Of a DNA stretch of 64,000 bases, positions 55,884-64,000 are shown piece after piece. Every line of letters begins with the position of its first letter. The first letter of the stretch is position 1. The stretch covers positions 62,001 to 126,000 of the forward strand of contig NZ_QOAZ01000005.1 in the NCBI RefSeq assembly GCF_003574675.1. Reading direction: 5' to 3'. This stretch comes from Azohydromonas sediminis (GTDB taxonomy: Bacteria; Pseudomonadota; Gammaproteobacteria; Burkholderiales; Burkholderiaceae_C). Under the pieces are notes generated by a model. It saw nothing but the letters and a program-made list of their open reading frames with translations. It was not told the DNA's origin and did not search any database. The position numbers and the translations under genes are program-made.

Positions 55884-56525
55884 ATGGCCTGGACCCACGA
55901 CGAGATGGCCGCGCGCGCGGCCAAGGAACTGCAGGACGGGTTCTACGTGAACCTGGGCATCGGGTTGCCGACGCTGGTGGCCAACTTCGTCGATCCGTCG
56001 ATCGAGGTCTGGCTGCAAAGCGAGAACGGCATGCTCGGCATCGGCCCGTTCCCCGACGAGAGCGAGGTCGACCCCGACCTGATCAACGCCGGCAAGCAGA
56101 CGGTGACGACGATCCCCGGCTCGAGCATCTTCGGCAGCCACGACAGCTTCGCGATGATCCGCGGCGGCAAGGTCAACCTGAGCATCCTCGGCGCGATGCA
56201 GGTCAGCGAGAAGGGCGACCTCGCGAACTGGATGATCCCGGGCAAGATGGTCAAGGGCATGGGCGGCGCGATGGACCTCGTGGCCGGCGTCAAGAGCGTC
56301 GTCGTGCTGATGGAGCACGTCGCGAAGAAGAAGGACGGCTCGGGCTTCGAGCTGAAGATCCTGCCCCAGTGCACGCTGCCGCTGACGGGCGTGGGTGTCG
56401 TCGACCGCATCATCACCGACCTCGCCGTCCTCGACGTGACGCCGCACGGGCTGAAGGTCGTCGAGATGGCGCCGGGCGTCACGCGCGACGAGCTGCAGAG
56501 CAAGACCGGCGTGCCGTTGCAGTGA
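55884..56525 (+). CDS. scoB: 3-oxoacid CoA-transferase subunit B
   Basis: 213 residues. Beta subunit with the active-site glutamate in [12 protein letters not shown] near residue 50; also GLPTLVANF and [40 protein letters not shown]-type segment (here [16 protein letters not shown]). Acts with ScoA. Its stop overlaps the next start (GTGA at 56522-56525). Confidence 0.94.
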   Translation: MAWTHDEMAARAAKELQDGFYVNLGIGLPTLVANFVDPSIEVWLQSENGMLGIGPFPDESEVDPDLINAGKQTVTTIPGSSIFGSHDSFAMIRGGKVNLSILGAMQVSEKGDLANWMIPGKMVKGMGGAMDLVAGVKSVVVLMEHVAKKKDGSGFELKILPQCTLPLTGVGVVDRIITDLAVLDVTPHGLKVVEMAPGVTRDELQSKTGVPLQ

Positions 56526-57475
56526 CGCCGCGTGCGGGCGCGCCGTGGCGCAGCGCCGGCGCCGCGACCGTCGTCGCGACGGCGCTGCTTACCGGCTGCG
56601 CGCTCGTGCCGCCCGCGTCGGCGCCGCCGCCGGGCGCCGGGGTGCCGACCGCGATCGCGTTCGGACGCTTCGAGTTCGCCGGTGAAGCGCTCGACACCGA
56701 ATGGCACCTGCCCGCCGGCGACAGCGCGGGCCTGGTGCTCGTGCAGCACGGCTTCGCGCGCCGCTGCGCGAACCTGCGCACGACGGCGCAGCGCATCGCC
56801 GCGCACGGCGCGATGACGCTGTGCGTCGACACCGGGCCGGTCGGCGACACCGCGGCGCTGGCCGACGCGCTCGCCGCCGCAATCCTGCACGGTCTGACCG
56901 CACCCGACGGGCGCGCTGTGCCGCCGCGCGTCGTCGTCGCCGGCCACTCGGCCGGTGCGGCGTTTGCTGCCCGCGTCGGGCGTGCGCTCGCGTGGGCCGA
57001 CGCGTCGCGTCTGGGCGGCGCGGTGCTGTTCGATCCCGTCGCGACGCGCGGCTTCGCCGACAACCTCGAGGCGATCGCCGACGGCGGCCGGCGGCCGGTC
57101 TACGCCGTGATGGCCGCGAGCGCCGGCTGCAACGCACGGCACAACGCGCTGCCGGCGCTGCAGCGCATCGCCGACACCGCGCGGGCGGCCGGCGGCGATG
57201 GCTTCGTCGGCGTCGAACTGACGCAGGGCTCGACGCACGTCGATGCCGAAGGCGAGGACAGCGACTGGCTCGCGGCACGGGTCTGCGGCTCGCCGCGGCC
57301 CGACCACGTCGATGCGCTGCGCACGCTCGCCGCGCGCTGGGTCGCCGACCTGCTGGCCGGCACACGCGGCGCCGACGCGTACCCCGGGCGGCCCTACGTC
57401 GACACCCTGTTTGCGCAGGCGCGCGCGACGCCGCTGGCTGCCGCGGCTCCCGCACGGCAACCCGCGTCGCCGTGA
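56522..57475 (+). CDS. lipoprotein alpha/beta hydrolase
   Basis: 317 residues, GTG start overlapping scoB. A lipobox follows the hydrophobic N-terminus ([13 protein letters not shown], Cys near residue 22), so it is probably anchored in the envelope. Alpha/beta hydrolase features: [16 protein letters not shown] oxyanion region near residue 75, nucleophile elbow [10 protein letters not shown] near residue 145 and a late His in [12 protein letters not shown] near residue 240. Unlike the cytosolic CoA-transferase in front of it, it should act outside; it might cleave an ester or polyester whose product feeds CoA activation. Specificity cannot be told. Confidence 0.75.
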   Translation: MTPRAGAPWRSAGAATVVATALLTGCALVPPASAPPPGAGVPTAIAFGRFEFAGEALDTEWHLPAGDSAGLVLVQHGFARRCANLRTTAQRIAAHGAMTLCVDTGPVGDTAALADALAAAILHGLTAPDGRAVPPRVVVAGHSAGAAFAARVGRALAWADASRLGGAVLFDPVATRGFADNLEAIADGGRRPVYAVMAASAGCNARHNALPALQRIADTARAAGGDGFVGVELTQGSTHVDAEGEDSDWLAARVCGSPRPDHVDALRTLAARWVADLLAGTRGADAYPGRPYVDTLFAQARATPLAAAAPARQPASP

Positions 57476-57480
57476 GCGCG

Positions 57481-57536
57481 GCGCGCCGGCGCATCACGCC
57501 GGCGTGAACTGCGGCCGGCGTGATGCGTCGGCGCGC
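57481..57536. repeat. 23-bp inverted repeat
   Basis: Arms 57481-57503 and 57514-57536 match at 22 of 23 positions with a ten-base loop, between the lipoprotein hydrolase and diguanylate cyclase genes. Works as a very strong hairpin in either strand, possibly a terminator without T-run or a transposon-like remnant. Confidence 0.7.
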
Positions 57537-57559
57537 TCAAGAACGACGCGCGCCGGCCG

Positions 57560-59005
57560 ATGGCGCTGGCAATGGGCCGCCTCATGTCGATTCCCGCAAG
57601 GTCGAATCCGCCGCCCGCGATCGCGGGCGCGGCGGGCGACGACGTGTGCCCCGACGCCGTCGTCGCGTTCGATGCGGCCCTGCAGCTCGTGCACGCGAAC
57701 CGTGCCGCAGCCGCGCTCGCTGGACAGCCGCCGGCGGCGCTCGCCGGCCTCGACGCCGCGCGGCTGATGTCGCTGGGTCTGCTCGCCGAGCCCGTCGGCA
57801 CGCGGCTGGCCGAGGTGCGGTCGAGCGCCACCGCGCAGCGCGTGCAAGCGCGCGACGCGTTCGGCGGCGGTGCCGGCCGCTGGTACGACGTGTGGATCGT
57901 GCCGCGCGCCGACGGCGGCGTGACCTGCTACGCGCGCGACATCAGCGACATGAAGGATGCCGAGGAGCGGCTGCGCGCGTCGGCCGGCCGTGATTCGCTC
58001 ACCGGCCTGCTCAACCACGCCGCGTTCCACGACGCCGTCAGCCGCGCGCTCGCGACCTCGGGCCCCGACGCGCCCGACGTCGCGCTCGTGCTGTTCGACC
58101 TCGACTACCTGAAGCTGATCAACGACGTGCACGGCCACCAGACCGGCGACGAGGCGCTGCGCCGTGTCGCCGAGGCGCTGCGCGCGACGACGCGCGACGT
58201 CGACGTCGTCGCGCGGCTCGGCGGCGACGAGTTCGCGGCGCTGTTCGTCGGCTTGGATCGCGAGCGCGTGCAGCGCATCGCGCAGCGTGCGGTCGCGCGC
58301 ATCGGCGCGACCATGCTGCCCGGCGTGGGCCGGCTGTCGGTGTCGGCCGGCATCGCGTTCGTCGCCTCGACACGCGAACCCGGCGACCTGTTCGACCGCG
58401 CCGACGCCGCCGTCTACGACGCCAAGGCGCGCGGGCGCGGCGTCGCGTCGGTGGCCGACATGACCGAGATCGCGTGCGCCAGCCGCCGGCGTGACGTCAC
58501 CGAAGACCTGCCGCCCCCGCCGCCGCCGGACCTGCCGAACGCGCGCGACGTCGTCACTGCCGCGCGCGGTGCGTTGCGCGAGTGGGTCCACGTGCTCGCG
58601 TGCTCGGGCGGGTGCGTCGACCTGCTCGACACCCGCACGCAGGCGGTCAAGGCGGTGGCGTACTACCGCTTCGGCCACGACGACTGGAAGCTCGCCGAGC
58701 AGACCTACGCGCTCGCCGACTATCCCGACACCGCCCGCGCGCTGGCGCTCGGCCAGACCTACAGCTGTCGCGTCGACGACCCCGAGGTCGACCCCGCCGA
58801 GGCGGCGCTGCTGCGCCAGCGCGGTTTCGCGTCGATGCTGCTGACCCCGCTGGTATCGGCGGGGCGGCCGATCGGCATCATCGAGCTGTTCGACACCCGA
58901 GCGCGGGTGTTCACGAGCACCGACCAGCGAGTCGCGATGGCGCTGGCGCACCACCTCGCGCCGCTGCTGGCGCTGCTGCAGGAGCGCGACGGGGCGTCGG
59001 CTTGA
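57560..59005 (+). CDS. diguanylate cyclase with PAS-like and GAF domains
   Basis: 481 residues. PAS-like sensor (about 28-135; VVAFDAALQLVHANRAAAAL and a PAC-like WYDVWIVP), then GGDEF domain with intact GGDEF (221-225) and the inhibitory RxxD I-site (RDVD, 212-215), so it should make cyclic di-GMP under product inhibition. After a Pro-rich linker (about 315-322) comes a GAF-like domain (about 325-475; SMLLTPLVSAGRPIGIIELFD). The PAS-GGDEF-GAF order, sensor on both sides, is uncommon. ATG 57560 used; ATG 57572 and 57584 are also possible. Confidence 0.9.
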   Translation: MALAMGRLMSIPARSNPPPAIAGAAGDDVCPDAVVAFDAALQLVHANRAAAALAGQPPAALAGLDAARLMSLGLLAEPVGTRLAEVRSSATAQRVQARDAFGGGAGRWYDVWIVPRADGGVTCYARDISDMKDAEERLRASAGRDSLTGLLNHAAFHDAVSRALATSGPDAPDVALVLFDLDYLKLINDVHGHQTGDEALRRVAEALRATTRDVDVVARLGGDEFAALFVGLDRERVQRIAQRAVARIGATMLPGVGRLSVSAGIAFVASTREPGDLFDRADAAVYDAKARGRGVASVADMTEIACASRRRDVTEDLPPPPPPDLPNARDVVTAARGALREWVHVLACSGGCVDLLDTRTQAVKAVAYYRFGHDDWKLAEQTYALADYPDTARALALGQTYSCRVDDPEVDPAEAALLRQRGFASMLLTPLVSAGRPIGIIELFDTRARVFTSTDQRVAMALAHHLAPLLALLQERDGASA

Positions 59006-59060
59006 GCGGTAGCCGGCGTCGCGCGCCGTCGGGGCGTGCGGTCTTGGGCGTTTCACGCCG

Positions 59061-60110
59061 TCAGCGCGACGGTCTTGCGGCGAGCGCGCGCGCCACTTCG
59101 CTGACGAGCGCCGGGCCGCGGTAGATCAGCCCGGTATACAGCTGCACGAGGTCGGCGCCGGCGTCGAGCTTGGCGCGCGCGTCGGCGCCGCTCATCACGC
59201 CGCCGACGCCGACGATCGCCACGCCCTTGCCGAGTGCGGCACGCAGGCGGCGGATCACGCGGTTGCTCGCCTCGAACACGGGCCGCCCGGACAGCCCGCC
59301 GGCCTCGTCGGCGTGCGGCAGGCCCTGCACGGCGTCGCGCGCGACGGTGGTGTTGGTCGCGATCACGCCGTCGAGGCCGTGGCGCACGACGGTGGCGGCG
59401 ATGAGGTCGATCTGCGCGTCGTCGAGGTCGGGCGCGATCTTCAGCAGCAGCGGCACGCGGCGCGCGTGCGCGCGCTCGAGCTCGGCGCGGCGCGCCTGCA
59501 GCGCCGCGAGCAGCGCGTCGAGCGCCTCGTCGCCCTGCAGCGCGCGCAGGTTCTTCGTGTTCGGGCTCGAGATGTTGACCGTCACGTAGTCGGCGTGCGG
59601 GTAGACGCCGGCCAGGCCGGTGAGGTAGTCGTCGACGGCGCGCTCGATCGGCGTGGCGGCGTTCTTGCCGATGTTCAGGCCGACGATGCCGCCCGCGGCG
59701 CGGAAGCGGTGCGCGCGCTGCACATTGGCGACGAAGGCGGCCAGCCCGTCGTTGTTGAAGCCCATGCGGTTGATCAGCGCCTGCGCCTGCGGCAGGCGGA
59801 ACATGCGCGGCTTCGGGTTGCCGGGCTGCGGCTTGGGCGTCACGGTGCCGACTTCGATGAAGCCGAATCCCATCGCGCCGAGCCCGTCGATGCAGCGGCC
59901 GTTCTTGTCCAGGCCCGCGGCGAGCCCGACGCGGTTCGGGAAACGCAGCCCGGCCACCGTCACCGGGTCGTCGACGCGGGGCTGCGTCCACAGGCAGCGC
60001 GCCGGCGTGTCCTGCAGGGCAGCGATCGCGTCGAGCGTCAGGTCGTGCGCGCGCTCGGGGTCGAGGCCGAAGAGGAACGGGCGGGCGAGGGCGTAGGGCA
60101 CGAGCGACAT
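59061..60110 (-). CDS. pyrD: dihydroorotate dehydrogenase (quinone)
   Basis: 349 residues, class 2 (membrane-linked, quinone-using) form with the N-terminal amphipathic extension ([27 protein letters not shown]). FMN and substrate marks: [56 protein letters not shown] with the catalytic Ser near residue 183, and [35 protein letters not shown]. Fourth step of pyrimidine synthesis. Divergent from rpiA with 42 bases between starts. Confidence 0.97.
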   Translation of the reverse strand: MSLVPYALARPFLFGLDPERAHDLTLDAIAALQDTPARCLWTQPRVDDPVTVAGLRFPNRVGLAAGLDKNGRCIDGLGAMGFGFIEVGTVTPKPQPGNPKPRMFRLPQAQALINRMGFNNDGLAAFVANVQRAHRFRAAGGIVGLNIGKNAATPIERAVDDYLTGLAGVYPHADYVTVNISSPNTKNLRALQGDEALDALLAALQARRAELERAHARRVPLLLKIAPDLDDAQIDLIAATVVRHGLDGVIATNTTVARDAVQGLPHADEAGGLSGRPVFEASNRVIRRLRAALGKGVAIVGVGGVMSGADARAKLDAGADLVQLYTGLIYRGPALVSEVARALAARPSR

Positions 60111-60152
60111 AATCGGTTCATTGTCCCGCAGCCCCGCACCGCGCCCCCTGCC

Positions 60153-60830
60153 ATGCCGACCCAGGACGAACTGAAGGCCCTCGTCGCCCGCGCCGCACTC
60201 GCACACGTGCCCGACGGCGCGATCATCGGCGTGGGCACCGGCTCGACGGTCAACTTCTTCATCGACGCGTTGGCCACGGTCAAGGACCGCATCGCCGGTG
60301 CGGTGTCGAGCTCGGAGGCGAGCAGCGAGCGGCTGCGCCGCCACGGCATCGCGGTGTACGACACGACGGCGGTCGAGCGGCTGCCCGTGTACATCGACGG
60401 CGCCGACGAGATCGACCGCCGCGGCTACATGATCAAGGGCGGCGGCGCCGCGCTGACGCGCGAGAAGATCGTCGCCGACCTCGCCGAGCGCTTCGTCTGC
60501 ATCGCCGACGAGAGCAAGCTCGTCGACGTGCTCGGCCGCTACCCGCTGCCGGTCGAAGTGATCGCGATGGCCGCGCCGCAGGTGTCGCGCCGCTTCGCCG
60601 AGCAGGGCGGCACCGCGACGCTGCGCCGCAACGGCGAGGGCGTGCCGGTGCTCACCGACAACGGCCACCCGGTGCTCGACGTGCGCGGCCTCGTGATCGC
60701 CGACCCGCCGCGGCTCGAGGACGAGATCAACCAGTGGCCCGGCGTCGTGACCTGCGGCATCTTCGCGCGCCACAAGGCTTCGGTGTGCCTGCTCGGCACG
60801 GCCGACGGCGTGCGCACGCTGACGTTCTGA
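60153..60830 (+). CDS. rpiA: ribose-5-phosphate isomerase A
   Basis: 225 residues. Signatures: [14 protein letters not shown] near residue 28, [38 protein letters not shown] (about 83-113, with the catalytic Asp/Glu and Lys) and [12 protein letters not shown]-type ending. Interconverts ribose 5-phosphate and ribulose 5-phosphate. ATG 60153 gives the standard N-terminus; the frame upstream is a shadow of pyrD. Confidence 0.97.
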   Translation: MPTQDELKALVARAALAHVPDGAIIGVGTGSTVNFFIDALATVKDRIAGAVSSSEASSERLRRHGIAVYDTTAVERLPVYIDGADEIDRRGYMIKGGGAALTREKIVADLAERFVCIADESKLVDVLGRYPLPVEVIAMAAPQVSRRFAEQGGTATLRRNGEGVPVLTDNGHPVLDVRGLVIADPPRLEDEINQWPGVVTCGIFARHKASVCLLGTADGVRTLTF

Positions 60831-60837
60831 GCGCTGC

Positions 60838-62739
60838 TCACGCGCGCGGTGTGAAGCGCGCGGGGTCGAGCGCGTCGATGCCGTGCGCATCGAGCGGGAA
60901 CGGGTCGCCGGCGGCCCACGCGGCGACGAGCGCACCGGCCAGCGGCGCCCACGTGATGCCGCGCGAGCCGAACGCGGTGCAGACGAACAGACCCTCGATT
61001 CGCGGCACGTCGCGCACGCGCGCCGCGACGGCACCGGCCACCGGCACCGCGCCGACGAGCGGCAGCCGGTCGGGCACCGCCAGGCGCCAGCCGACGCGCC
61101 CGGCCAGCGCCGCCGCATCGACGGCCGGTGCGGCGCCGGTCAGCCGCCGCAGCCGCTCGAGGTTGTACGCGTGGTCGGCCGCGCGCAGCGATGCGTCGGC
61201 GTCGCCGGCGTGCCGCGTCGCGCCGCACAGCAGGCCGCCGTCGGGCAGCGCGATCGCGTAGCCGTCGCCGGCCAGCGGCACGCGCGGGCGCGGCAGGTGC
61301 GCCGCAGTGGCGGCATCGAGCTGCGTGACCTGACCACGGCTCCAGCGCAGCGGCCAGTCGCCGCGGCCGAGCAGGCGCGCGGCGTCGTCTGCATTGGCGA
61401 GCACCACGGTGCGGCTGTGCGCGAGCACTCGCCCGTCGGCGTCGAGCAGCTGCCAGCCGTCGCCGTGCGCGCGCAGCGCGTGCACCGCGGCGCCGGTGCA
61501 CAGCGTCACGCGCGGGTGCGCGAGCCCGTGCGCGACGAGTGCGGGCGGCGTGAGCCAGCCGCCGCCCGGAAACCACCACGCGGGCACATGCACCGCGATG
61601 CCGGCGTGCGCCGACGCGGCGTGTGCATCGAGCGCCTGCGCGTAGTCGGCCGGCAGCCCCTGGTGGGCCAGGCGCGCCTGCATCGCGTCGAGTGTCAGGC
61701 CCTCGACGCGCTGCAGCAGCCCGCCGGCGGCGCCGGTCACGACGCCCTCGCGCAGCAGCGGCGCGTAGACGCGCGCCGCCTCGAGCGCCGCGGCGCGCAG
61801 CGCGCGCGACGGCACGCCGTCGTCGGGCGCGACGCTGCCGTGGAACAGCCCGGCGGCGTTGCCCGAGGCCTCGGCCGCCGGCCGCGCGCGGCGCTCGAGC
61901 ACGGTGACCGCCCAGCCGGTTTCCGCCAGCGCCTGCGCCGCCGCCGCGCCGGCCAGCCCGGCGCCGACGACCACCGCATCGCGCGGCGCGACGCGCCCCG
62001 GCGCGCGTGCACGCCGCGGCGTGAACGCCGGCGCGAAGCGCGCGACCGTCATCTCGCGCTTGCCGCCGAAGCCCGGCGCGCGCTCGACGGCGAAGCCGGC
62101 GCCGGCCAGCCCGTCGCGCACGTCGCGCGCGACGCTCCACGTCGCCGCGGTGGCGCCCGGCGCCGCGCGGCCGGCCAGCGCCTTGAGCACGCGCGCGTCC
62201 CACATCGCCGGGTTGCGGTCGGGCGCGAAGCCGTCGAGGTAGAACGCGTCGGCGTCGAGTACGAGCTGCGGCAGCCACGCGGCGACGTCGCCGAAGGCCA
62301 GCCGCAGCATCACGCGGCCGCCGTCGAACGCGAGCGTGTGCAGGTCGGGCGTCAGCGGCGGCCAGGCGTCGACGAGGTCGCGTGCGAGGTCGGGCAGCGG
62401 CGACGCGGCGTGCGCGCGCGCGAGGTCGTCGCGCACCGGCGGGTGCTTTTCGATCGAGACGAACCACAGCCGCTCGCAGCGATGCGGGTCGTCGCGCCAT
62501 GCAGCCCAGGTGGCGAGGAAGTTGTGGCCGAGCCCGAAGCCGGTCTCGAGGATCACGAAGCGTGCGCGGCCCTGCCAGCGCTGCGGCAGCGCGTTGCCGC
62601 CGAGGAACACGTGATGCGCCTGCGCGAGCGCCCCGGCGCGCGCATGGTAGACGTCGCCGAAGTCCGGCGCGTACGGCGGCGCGTCGGGCGCGCCGTCGCC
62701 GAAGACGATGCGCGCCGGCGTGATCGGCGCGAACCTCAT
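60838..62739 (-). CDS. mnmC: bifunctional tRNA 5-methylaminomethyl-2-thiouridine biosynthesis protein
   Basis: 633 residues. N-terminal SAM-dependent methyltransferase domain (about 1-235; [31 protein letters not shown] and [15 protein letters not shown]) joined to a C-terminal FAD oxidoreductase of the DAO family ([29 protein letters not shown] near residue 255). The two steps finish the mnm5s2U modification at tRNA position 34. Overlaps the DUF3445 stop (ATGA 62736-62739). Confidence 0.96.
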   Translation of the reverse strand: MRFAPITPARIVFGDGAPDAPPYAPDFGDVYHARAGALAQAHHVFLGGNALPQRWQGRARFVILETGFGLGHNFLATWAAWRDDPHRCERLWFVSIEKHPPVRDDLARAHAASPLPDLARDLVDAWPPLTPDLHTLAFDGGRVMLRLAFGDVAAWLPQLVLDADAFYLDGFAPDRNPAMWDARVLKALAGRAAPGATAATWSVARDVRDGLAGAGFAVERAPGFGGKREMTVARFAPAFTPRRARAPGRVAPRDAVVVGAGLAGAAAAQALAETGWAVTVLERRARPAAEASGNAAGLFHGSVAPDDGVPSRALRAAALEAARVYAPLLREGVVTGAAGGLLQRVEGLTLDAMQARLAHQGLPADYAQALDAHAASAHAGIAVHVPAWWFPGGGWLTPPALVAHGLAHPRVTLCTGAAVHALRAHGDGWQLLDADGRVLAHSRTVVLANADDAARLLGRGDWPLRWSRGQVTQLDAATAAHLPRPRVPLAGDGYAIALPDGGLLCGATRHAGDADASLRAADHAYNLERLRRLTGAAPAVDAAALAGRVGWRLAVPDRLPLVGAVPVAGAVAARVRDVPRIEGLFVCTAFGSRGITWAPLAGALVAAWAAGDPFPLDAHGIDALDPARFTPRA

Positions 62740-63695
62740 GCCGCGTGCGCGCCCGCGCGCTCACGCAGCCACGCGAGCAGCGGCTCGCGCGCGGCCGCGA
62801 GGCCGCGGTACGCGAGCACGGCGTCGCTCATGCTCGCGATCGCATCGAGCAGCGCGCGCGCGTCGGCAGGCCGCTCAATGGCCTGCGCCAGCGGCTGCAC
62901 GTCGACGTGGATCGTGAACACGGCCTGGCGACGGGCCGGCAGCGGCACGAAGGTCTGGCGCTCGGTGCGCCACCACGCTGCAGTCGCCAGATCGGCCACG
63001 GTGAGGCCCGCCGGCCAGCCCGCGGGGTCGACGCGCGCCGGGTGTGCGTGCAGCCGCGGGTGCGGCGTCACGGTCCACACGAAGCGCTCCCAGCGCTCGG
63101 GCCCGGTGACCAGGCGCACGAGGTGCTCGCTCGCCGCGATCAGCCGTTCGCTGTCGGCCACCGGCGCGTGCACCTGGGCGAACCGATGGCCGACCTTCGC
63201 CTCGGGCGCCCAGTGCGACGGCAGCGCGACCGCGAGCCACGGGATCGTGCCGCGCGCGCCGTCGACGACGGCGAAGTCCTCCTCGAACGCGAGCGCGAGC
63301 AGCCCGGCGAGCCGCCAGCCGGCGGGCAGCGCGCGCAGGCAGCGCGTGACCTCGTCGCCGTGCCCGAACACGCCGGCGCGCTGCTGCGCGACGTCGTCGC
63401 CGTCGACGCGCACGCCCAGCGCGTGCGCGCAGCGGCCGTCCCACGCGAAGTGCTGCGGGTGCTCGGCGGCGGCGTGACGCGCCAGCGCATCGAGCGCCGC
63501 CGTCGCGTCGAAGCCGGGTTCGGCGAGCAGCGCCTGATCGGCGAACGCGCCGAGCACGGCGAGCTTCTCGCGCTGGTGGCGCGAGCCGGGCCGCGCCGGC
63601 GTCAGCTGCCGCGCGCCGGGCGCGAGCCGGCGCAGCCCGGGCTGCATGCGAAACGGCGCCGTGACGGCGTGCGAGAAGTCGAAGGCCGAGGTCAT
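62736..63695 (-). CDS. DUF3445 / heme-dependent oxidative N-demethylase-type protein
   Basis: 319 residues. Conserved DUF3445 stretch: TIPWLAVALPSHWAPEAKVGHRFAQVHAPVADSERL (about 155-190), WTVTPHPRLHAHP near residue 210 and FTIHVDVQPLAQAI near residue 275. Family members bind heme and a few are reported as oxidative N-demethylases. ATG 63695 chosen. Coupled with mnmC. The physiological substrate is unknown. Confidence 0.85.
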   Translation of the reverse strand: MTSAFDFSHAVTAPFRMQPGLRRLAPGARQLTPARPGSRHQREKLAVLGAFADQALLAEPGFDATAALDALARHAAAEHPQHFAWDGRCAHALGVRVDGDDVAQQRAGVFGHGDEVTRCLRALPAGWRLAGLLALAFEEDFAVVDGARGTIPWLAVALPSHWAPEAKVGHRFAQVHAPVADSERLIAASEHLVRLVTGPERWERFVWTVTPHPRLHAHPARVDPAGWPAGLTVADLATAAWWRTERQTFVPLPARRQAVFTIHVDVQPLAQAIERPADARALLDAIASMSDAVLAYRGLAAAREPLLAWLRERAGAHAA

Positions 63696-63965
63696 CGCGC
63701 AGTGCGTCAAAGACGGACAGGGGGTCGGCACACACCGACGGTGGCGGTATTGTGGGGCGGCTGCCATGCCCCGGTGTGACGGCAGCGGGATCGGCGTGCC
63801 GCCGTGCGATGCGTCACGGGCGATCGTGCGACCGCGCTCAAGCGACAGCGGTAGCGGCCGATACCTGCCGGGGTTGTCCGGTGCAGGCCGCGTCCGAGAG
63901 GCGCGTGCGCCGGCCGATGCCTTCGAGTCATTTTCCTTTTCTTCTTTTCCCGAGGATTCCCGGAC

Positions 63966-64000
63966 ATGTTGAAGCAGTGGATGCGCGGCGTCGGTGCCGC
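63966..64000 (+). CDS. start of an unidentified gene, cut by the window end
   Basis: ATG 63966 is preceded by CCCGAGGATTCCCGGAC with a GAGGA ribosome site and by a polypyrimidine tract (TTTTCCTTTTCTTCTTTTC) in a 270-base gap. Only eleven codons (MLKQWMRGVGA) are visible, which could open a signal peptide. No function can be given. Confidence 0.45.
   Translation, partial: MLKQWMRGVGA

Overview
The window is a chromosomal stretch of a very GC-rich betaproteobacterium, most likely a Burkholderiales member of the Rubrivivax/Leptothrix/Caldimonas type. This is inferred from the gene order rpsO-pnp-quinone oxidoreductase-tpiA-secG-tRNA-Leu-nuoABCDEFGHIJKLMN-DUF2818-NUDIX-DUF1178, from the heavy G/C third-position bias and from the families present; no rRNA is available to confirm it. 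I see no phage, insertion sequence, CRISPR array or plasmid gene. Genes are densely packed, and many are joined by 4-base ATGA/GTGA overlaps.

Layout. 1-1622: end of an ABC-transporter substrate-binding protein gene overlapping a PLP aminotransferase. 1771-6726: rpsO, pnp with a structured leader, a quinone oxidoreductase, tpiA and secG, closed by a clear terminator. 6896-6980: tRNA-Leu(GAG). 7155-21822: the complete 14-gene complex I operon, followed by three genes that commonly trail it (DUF2818, a NUDIX ADP-ribose hydrolase, DUF1178). 23258-34890: mixed metabolic and housekeeping genes (FAD-linked dehydrogenase, DUF2069/YihY divergent pair, alpha/beta hydrolase, MetY sulfhydrylase, CBS protein, chemotaxis receptor, periplasmic rhodanese, RNA 2',3'-cyclic phosphodiesterase, a TVP38/disulfide-reductase fusion, DUF3047).

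34926-40455 is the most unusual part. Four minus-strand genes linked by 4-base overlaps encode a Tat-exported Cys-rich protein of unknown family, a PqqD-like peptide chaperone, an HprK-related kinase and a nucleotidyltransferase (an 'HPr-rel-A'-type set). They read into ybgC-tolQ-tolR-tolA, which lacks tolB-pal here. PqqD, an HprK-like kinase and a nucleotidyltransferase resemble the tailoring enzymes of phosphorylated lasso peptides, and the exported protein ends in serine. I propose it as the best candidate for an undescribed peptide or protein modification system.

40945-64000: psd and a long class III aminotransferase facing apart, a membrane protein, a GT4 glycosyltransferase and PPK2 each preceded by a PHO-box-like repeat, a YncE-like lipoprotein gene broken by an in-frame TGA, ETF-ubiquinone oxidoreductase, an SDR, YceH, two hotdog thioesterases, a flavocytochrome-c-type flavoprotein, GST, a PAS-LuxR regulator, CoA-transferase subunits with a coupled lipoprotein hydrolase, a PAS-GGDEF-GAF diguanylate cyclase, pyrD, rpiA, mnmC, a DUF3445 protein and the first codons of one more gene.
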